A stretch of 64,000 bases of DNA from Hermatobates lingyangjiaoensis (taxonomy: Eukaryota; Arthropoda; Insecta; Hemiptera; Hermatobatidae), in assembly GCA_026182355.1 (NCBI GenBank), contig JAPFBL010000239.1, forward strand, positions 538,501 through 602,500, read 5' to 3'. Positions 58,556 through 64,000 of this stretch are shown here, piece by piece. The notes beneath the pieces are model-generated. The model was given only the letters and a program-made list of their open reading frames with translations. It had not been told where the DNA came from and did not search any database. The stretch's first letter is position 1, and the number at the start of each line of letters is the position of its first letter. The translations under genes were made by a program, and so were the position numbers.

Positions 58556-58976
58556 TTATCCTTTGTTATCCTTCCATAGATCTATTATTACTTCTAATTC
58601 TGTAAATTATAAATATTTTAAACTTTGATTTACACATATCTTTATAAATATTTATATTTATAACTTATAATTTATACTTATGTATTTATACCACAAAGCA
58701 ACCAAAGAATTGCAGTAAATATTAATTCAAAGCAAAAAACAAAGAAACTTTTTTTACCGGTTGCTGTTCGTTAACTAATAAAATAGCGTTTATGACCTTA
58801 AATTTTAGTTAGTTAAATTTTAGTTATAATTTTTTTATACAAAATAAAAAGCGGCACGATTTCTTTTGACAACATTGGGCCTTCAATTTTTATACTAGGG
58901 CCAATTAATGAGGCTTGAGTTACTCATTTTAGCTATTGACCTTAAAAAAAACTCGTTATTTATGGAATCAAAGCTT

Positions 58977-59075
58977 AAGAAACTAGAACTCTATGCTTCA
59001 GAAGGATAGATGATCCCATCTAACTGAACGTCTTTTTAGTAAAATACCGAAATACTATATTTCGAGTGTGTTACA
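58977..59075. repeat. Direct repeat flanking a SINE fragment, left copy
   Basis: ACTAGAACTCTATGCTTC and TACCGAAATACTAT recur at 59348-59445. Confidence 0.7.
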
Positions 59076-59155
59076 GTACCCAGGCGTGCCTGGGTTCCAT
59101 TCTTTTCAATCCCTTCTGTAGCAGAAATAGCTAGGACATATGAACTTTAGATAGG

Positions 59156-59320
59156 GGGCCAGGTTAGACCAGTGGCAATGTTCTCGCCTCTCAATTTATC
59201 GACGTGAGACGTGAATAAATCTGAACACGTCGTCCCTCGATGTCGTAAAGGGCACTGAGCCGTCCATCCCGATCTCAGGTACTCGTTAAAAATCCTTATA
59301 TTTAATACACTTGAGTTAGC
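59156..59320 (+). mobile_element. tRNA-derived SINE fragment
   Basis: GGCCAGGTTAGACCAGTGGC, ACGTGAATAAATCTGAACAC, CTCAGGTACTCGTTA. The B box is deleted, the tail missing. Confidence 0.65.
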
Positions 59321-59591
59321 ATTCTAGACAAAGCATTTAGAAGTGTACGGAAACTAGAACTCTATGCTTCCTAAGGTTCGACCATCTCATCGAACTAAAC
59401 AGTCTTTTAGGGTAATATACCGAAATACTATCTATTTCGAGTGTCTTGTTAGATACAAAATGTATCGTAAATTAAGTTGAAATGTACGTATGGAGTGAAA
59501 TGAAAGTTATAGTTGGTTTTACGAATTTGACGACACTTGGTGTGGACACAGGAGGGAGGGAAGGTGTGAGAGGAGGGCGACTTTCTCCCGG

Positions 59592-59600
59592 TATATAAGG
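59592..59600 (+). promoter_or_regulatory. TATA box of gene B
   Basis: TATATAAGG, 41 nt before the ATG at 59633. Predicts a start near 59622 and a very short 5' UTR. The first in-frame ATG after it is 59633. Confidence 0.6.
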
Positions 59601-59632
59601 CAGGCGTGCCGACGCCGCAGCAAGCTATCGCC

Positions 59633-60011
59633 ATGCTCACATCTCTACTGCTTTGCGGGTTTTTGTTGGGGACGGCGGCGGGCGCGGAGCGCGGCCTTTG
59701 CGGCGGTGAAGACTGGGCCAGCTGCGTGGGCTTGAAGGCAGCCGTCGCCTTGGGAAGGCTGGCAAGACAAGTGGGCTCGCTTGAGCTGCTGCCAGGAGTC
59801 ACTTTGGAAGGCTCTGAAGGGGCTAGGAATGGACGTGCCTTGACGTCGGAGAATGAGCTCGAGACTAGTCTCCCGCAGGATGCTGACCAGCGTAGAGCCA
59901 GGATACTCGATGTCATTTCTGAGAACTTAGCCGATTTCCTCCGCACTCACTCCATCAACATTAAGGCTCCTGAAAGCGACCCCGCATCCTGGGCCAGAGC
60001 CATTGACGAAG
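59633..60011 (+). CDS. Osiris-family protein (DUF1676), gene B, first exon (partial)
   Basis: Opens with a clear signal peptide (MLTSLLLCGFLLGTAAGA, cut before ERG), then a CX7C pair (CGGEDWASC), GLKAAVALGRLARQ, LELLPGVTLEG, and RILDVISENLADFLRTHSIN before the donor GAAG/GTACGC (60012), phase 1. Cys pair, 'gv' segment and 'ADFLRTH' helix are in Osiris order. The phase-1 end is where gene A also changes to its basic KKK exon. Strongly G+C-rich against its flanks. The next exon is not in the remaining 3.99 kb, so the intron is long. A GTG in the same frame at 59606 precedes the likely start and is ignored. Confidence 0.9.
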
Positions 60012-60650
60012 GTACGCTACTCCAATTAAAAATTTTACATATCATGGTATAAATCAATGAATTATGTTCCTTCATTTAACGAAAAATATTTAACAAAACA
60101 ACCTTAATTTGTTCTTCAAAAGGGTTAAAAAAAAGCATTCACTTTTCTGTTAAGTAGTTTTAGTAGGAGTTGTAGTAGAAAAGGAAGTTTTCTACTAAGT
60201 AGTTTTAGTTACAGTAGGAGTTTTAGTAGAAAATAATGGGTTTTACAATAAACCATTCACATTGTGCTAAATCACTTCTTTTAAAAAAGGCCATCTCATC
60301 TTTTCTTTTTAAAAAATTAGATTTTCCCGTGATTTCTTTTATTGTAAAACTAAAAGATTTTTCACCATTTTTTTTATAATATATTAAAATAACTACCGTG
60401 TGACTTTAAATTTCAAACAGAGTTGTTTTCACGAAGTCACTGGTTACAAACAAACTAGAAGAGCGCTTGAGAAGAGCACTAACGAGGAGGGTTTCCTTCA
60501 GTTTTTTCACTTTATTAGCTATCGGTTATTATAAATTTTCATCTGATTGTCACAGCAGTTCTCTGAAAAAGTAACTAAATCCGAATATCCTTCTCTATTC
60601 TACTACCATATTACTGCTTAACACGAAATCTGGCACGAAATATTAGAAAA
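60012..60650. other. Gene B intron 1, 5' part
   Basis: AT-rich; short GTAGTTTTAGT repeats near 60155-60225. No second exon. Confidence 0.5.
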
Positions 60651-60654
60651 TTTG

Positions 60655-60722
60655 TTGGGCATCGAACCCACGACCTTGCTGTTGAAATCCAGCGCGCTGA
60701 GCTACCATCTGTGCCACAGTGA
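60655..60722 (-). other. tRNA-like sequence
   Basis: Minus strand: GTGGCACAGATGGTAGCTCA, GCGCGCTGGATTTCAACAGC, GTCGTGGGTTCGATGCCC. Good A and B boxes and T arm, but the acceptor ends do not pair. Probably a SINE head or tRNA pseudogene, related to 38842. Confidence 0.5.
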
Positions 60723-60783
60723 CTATAAATTAAAGTTCAAATATTAAAAATAACATTCTAAATATCACATTTATCTCTCAAAT

Positions 60784-61048
60784 TAGGGTTCTAAAAGTGG
60801 GCTCCAAGGAGCCATGGGGCTCCAGAAGGCCCTTTTTTTTAAAGAGGATCAAAAGCTTTATATAAAAAAATTAAATGACAGCAGACATTTAATTATTGAT
60901 TTTTTTTAACCCAAAAATCATTTGTTAGTTTTAAAATTTGAAATTACAGATTTTCTTATTTATTATAGAAATTATCTTGTTAGTGCTCCGTGAAAAACTT
61001 TTGACCTGCTCAAGGGCTTTTTGGTGTCCTGAAGTATGGGAAACCCTG
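60784..61048. mobile_element. hAT-type MITE, 265 bp
   Basis: Flanking tctcaaat / tctcaaac (7 of 8). Right end read inward CAGGGTTTCCCATACTTC, left TAGGGTTCTAAAAGTGGG. Confidence 0.6.
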
Positions 61049-61234
61049 TCTCAAACACTATATTGTCAGGAATACCTTGAAGTGATTACTTTTATAAATA
61101 TCACATTACTTCGCTTTCTAGCGTACCTACTCTTTTGTAAGTAAATTAGATATCCCTTAGCAGACTGCTAGCTTTTAGACGAAAGATTCAAATTAATATA
61201 TTATACGTATTCCTGTACCAAAGACACTCACCCG

Positions 61235-61376
61235 TAGTTAATGCCTGAAGAAGAACACTACGTGTTCGAAACGCGTTGTTTATACGATAAAAATTTTTAT
61301 ATGTGGAGACTATTTCATTAGCTTTTAACCCTACAATCAGTAAATACCACATAATAACTGATTACACTACCGTAGA
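61235..61376 (+). mobile_element. Family D right half only
   Basis: CTGAAGA, A, GAACAC/GTGTTC, GAA, ACGCGT (near 61244-61276), then the long terminus ending CTGATTACACTACCG. No left arm. Confidence 0.75.
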
Positions 61377-61967
61377 AAATATTATATGTTTAATTAAAAA
61401 CACACCATTTTTCAAAAAATATGGATATGCCTTCATTAATAACTATTATTTTGAAATAATATATATAACTTATATACTTCAAATATGAGAACATTATATT
61501 AAAAATATTTAAAACAATATTTTTAAGAGTGCTATTGTTATATTACATTATATTATAATATTATATTATTTAAGAGTACAGCAAGAAGGATATTGTCACT
61601 TGTTTGAAAAAGCGATTTCTTACTTACGTTATTATTTTTAATATTATAATTACTTAACTTATTATTGTTCAAATTGTTGGCATTTATCAAATGCCAAACA
61701 TCAAAATTTCAAAATTTATCAAATAACATTGAATTAGTATTATTCAAATAATATTGAAATAAACATCTCCGTTTATAAAATAATAAAATTGATAAGAAGT
61801 AATAAATTTCTTCTCTTCTATGAAAGGTACATGGTTGTTAAATAATAGTTGTTCATTCCATTCTAATCACTATTTTGAGTATTTTTTGCAATCATGTAGT
61901 TGAAAATGGACTCGTTGTCACCCTGCATGCTTTCTGGTTCGTTTGACCTCTCTATCACTCTCTTGAG
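61377..61967. other. Gene B intron, AT-rich
   Basis: No supported structure. Confidence 0.4.
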
Positions 61968-62305
61968 CAGGGGTTCTCAGCCTTCCTATCCTCATTCACT
62001 CCTCTCACTATTTCCCACAATGCCATTCTCCCTACTCCCTCTTCTTTCAAAGATAGCGTATACAATTTTACAACTTTACATTGATTGTGTTTATAATAGA
62101 ATTAAATGCTAATTACAATTATTGATGGATATATAAAATATTTTAATTAAATCAAAATAGTATTTTTTTTTTAAATATATAATCAAAAACTCAAAACCTT
62201 TAACAGTTTTTCTCACTTTGTAAACTTTCTGTGGTCTCACAATTGACCCCCTAAAATCCAAAATTCACTCTTAGGGGTGAATTTCACCCCCATTGAGAAC
62301 CCTTG
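61968..62305. mobile_element. hAT-type MITE, 338 bp
   Basis: CAGGGGTTCTCAG to TTGAGAACCCTTG. Flanks ctcttgag (61960-61967) and ctctaggg (62306-62313) match at 6 of 8. Confidence 0.7.
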
Positions 62306-62313
62306 CTCTAGGG

Positions 62314-62737
62314 CAGTGTTTCCCAAAGTGGGTGGTACCGCCCCCCTGGGGGTGGTGCTTCGATATCGGGGGGATTCTATTTTCATAAATTGAAAATGTT
62401 CATGCAATATAATTTCTAAATTTAAGTGAAAACGCGACATGTAAACTTCTAGGAAACAGTTTCTTCAAATTATTTGTTTTGATAATTCATTTTTATGTTA
62501 AAAGTATATTTCTTTTATTGTGTATTAATTCTTTTGCATAAATATGCTATAAAACAATACATCTATTGTATTCTAAATAAATATTCGATTAGTAATTATT
62601 TTAATTTAATTATTTAAATGTTACTCATTTGGTTATTTAGTTTTTAGTATTTAGAATCTGATTATTATTCAATGGTGTTGAGTTATAGGTTTATGGACCC
62701 AAGGGGGCGGTCACTCAAAAAAGTTTGGGAAACACTG
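62314..62737. mobile_element. hAT-type MITE, 424 bp, inserted at the end of another
   Basis: CAGTGTTTCCCAAAGTGGG to AGTTTGGGAAACACTG. Perfect duplication ctctaggg (62306-62313, 62738-62745), which is also the right duplication of the neighbouring MITE. Confidence 0.85.
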
Positions 62738-62745
62738 CTCTAGGG

Positions 62746-62795
62746 GGTTAGCTCAGTGGTTAACGTACTTGCCTCTGGTCTGATAGGTCCAACGA
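62746..62795 (+). mobile_element. SINE head fragment
   Basis: GGTTAGCTCAGTGGTTAACG TACTTGCCTCTG: the A-box region of the tRNA-SINE, cut off before its B box. Confidence 0.6.
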
Positions 62796-64000
62796 CTCCG
62801 AGAACATCTTACGAGATATATCTTACGATTTTCCCTATTTCTAATGTACATTACAAATTATAATAAGTTATTATAATTTCATATAAAATAAGCTTTATTG
62901 TAGTTAGCTAAATTAAATACTGCTACTAAAGCGAGTATACTACACTAAGGGCTCTCTCGTTAGTAGCAAGCTAATGATATCAATGGCAATGATTCTTCCA
63001 CTTAAGAATGACTCATTTTAAAACATAAGTCCTCTACTTTCAGTTGAGGACTTATGTTAAATTCTTTTACATTTTTTTTGCAGTTAGTCCTGCCGATCGA
63101 GTCCAATCATGCTGCAAGATTATTTTGTATGTGCGATATGATTTGGTTTAGTAAAACCACAAAACACACTGTTAAGACATACTTCCAGTGGCTGCTTATC
63201 CACCCTTAGGATTGAATAACCATTCTTATTCACAGTCATGCCCTCTTATAGTTCGTGAAGGGGTAGAAGACGTCGTCTTTAACAAGGCCAACTATACGCT
63301 TATCAGTACTCCAAAAGTTGATAGTACTCTGTAGGTTTAAACCACCACATATCTAAAGTCAGCGTCTGTCCCTCAATCTTCTCATTACCAGAAACCGCAA
63401 GACAACCAACTTACATTTTTTTTACACTAATACAACAATCATGTTTGACAGAGACTCTTTCGTGAGATATTTGCCAGCCCCTAATATTAGTAGTTTGTCC
63501 CTTCAAATATGCCATATCTCTTATTAATTCTATTGTTTTAAAACTCGATTCTAATATGTTTCAATATATTATTGACGTGTTTTTTATCTCTACTGTGTCT
63601 TACACCCTTGGCGGTCTTCATGCCAAGCATGGTCCCATTTTTGTAAATTCTTACAGTTTTAGACAGAATATGGCCCCCATATGACGAAATCTGTTAATAT
63701 TACACTAGTTTTAAGAAAACAGAAGTTCTATTATTTAATATAATGAGTTAATAATTTAAAATAACTCATTATTAAAATTTAAAAATTATTCATGCATATT
63801 GTTACTTCCAACTGAGGTTAGTATGATTTGTATTAGAAATAGGGAAAACCGTCATACGTCTTGGATGATGTAGAGCGCTTTTGGACGTTGTCAGAAACTC
63901 TGCGATCGAAGATGGAAAAATGGGATCAGAGGAGCGACAAACAGCACTTTACTAGAGACTGCATTTCGCTAGGAAAGTGGAAAATCCCAGTTAACCAAAT
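62796..64000. other. Gene B intron, remainder of window
   Basis: No exon recognised. A short inverted repeat (AACATAAGTCCTC, 63020-63058). Words at 62820-62850 recur inverted at 63833-63860 (TTAGAAATAGGGAAAA). Confidence 0.4.

Noticed and set aside
59449..59946. 165-residue minus-strand frame opposite gene B exon 1
   Set aside because: Antisense shadow of a G+C-rich exon; the + strand has signal peptide, TATA box, donor and Osiris motifs.
60655..60722. Functional tRNA gene on the minus strand
   Set aside because: A/B boxes are good but acceptor ends do not pair and the anticodon arm has an oversized loop; kept only as tRNA-like.

Overview
The window is a gene-poor, repeat-dense, AT-rich piece of an insect nuclear genome. 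The only host genes I can support are two members of the Osiris (DUF1676) family, an insect-specific family of secreted or membrane-associated cuticle and tracheal proteins that normally sits in one conserved cluster. Both are on the + strand. Gene A is complete in three exons (353..490, 6108..6321, 7846..8156) with introns of 5.6 and 1.5 kb. Gene B shows only its first exon (59633..60011), and its intron runs off the end. The two start sites are 59 kb apart and 51 kb separates the end of A from the start of B, so transposons have inflated this cluster. The order cannot be read from the sequence. A hemimetabolous insect with a large genome is my guess.

Layout. 1-8156: gene A, its introns filled with a hAT MITE, a LINE fragment and several hammerhead-like hairpins. 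8157-24500: mostly decayed repeats (hAT MITEs, a Jockey fragment, a tRNA-SINE, long inverted repeats) and AT-rich DNA with no gene. 24500-35700: Penelope-like element (PLE) territory, with a reverse transcriptase remnant and two large palindromes (25400-27125 and 33087-35321) whose arms carry GIY-YIG endonuclease reading frames. 35700-54500: Helitron ends, minisatellites, PLE 5' fragments, mariner and hAT transposase remnants, CA-, TC- and TA-rich microsatellites. 54500-64000: SINEs, hAT MITEs and gene B.

The most striking structure is not a gene. At least eight families of short elements, unlike each other elsewhere, share one grammar: CTGANGA, one extra nucleotide, a perfect hairpin, then GAA followed by a short self-complementary word. 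This is the core of a hammerhead ribozyme with one extra base and no loop on helix III, as expected if helix III forms between two copies. Most occur as inverted pairs that make long hairpins. Several pairs are bounded by 9-15 bp target-site duplications, so the inverted pair itself, or its formation, is tied to transposition. One family sits almost always in (TA)n tracts. PLEs are known to carry hammerheads in their pseudo-LTRs. The inverted, non-autonomous hairpin form and the multi-family convergence are what deserve a second look. Ribozyme activity is inferred, not shown.

Sequence facts here come from reading the bases by eye. No search, folding or alignment program was run, and element boundaries without a target-site duplication are approximate.
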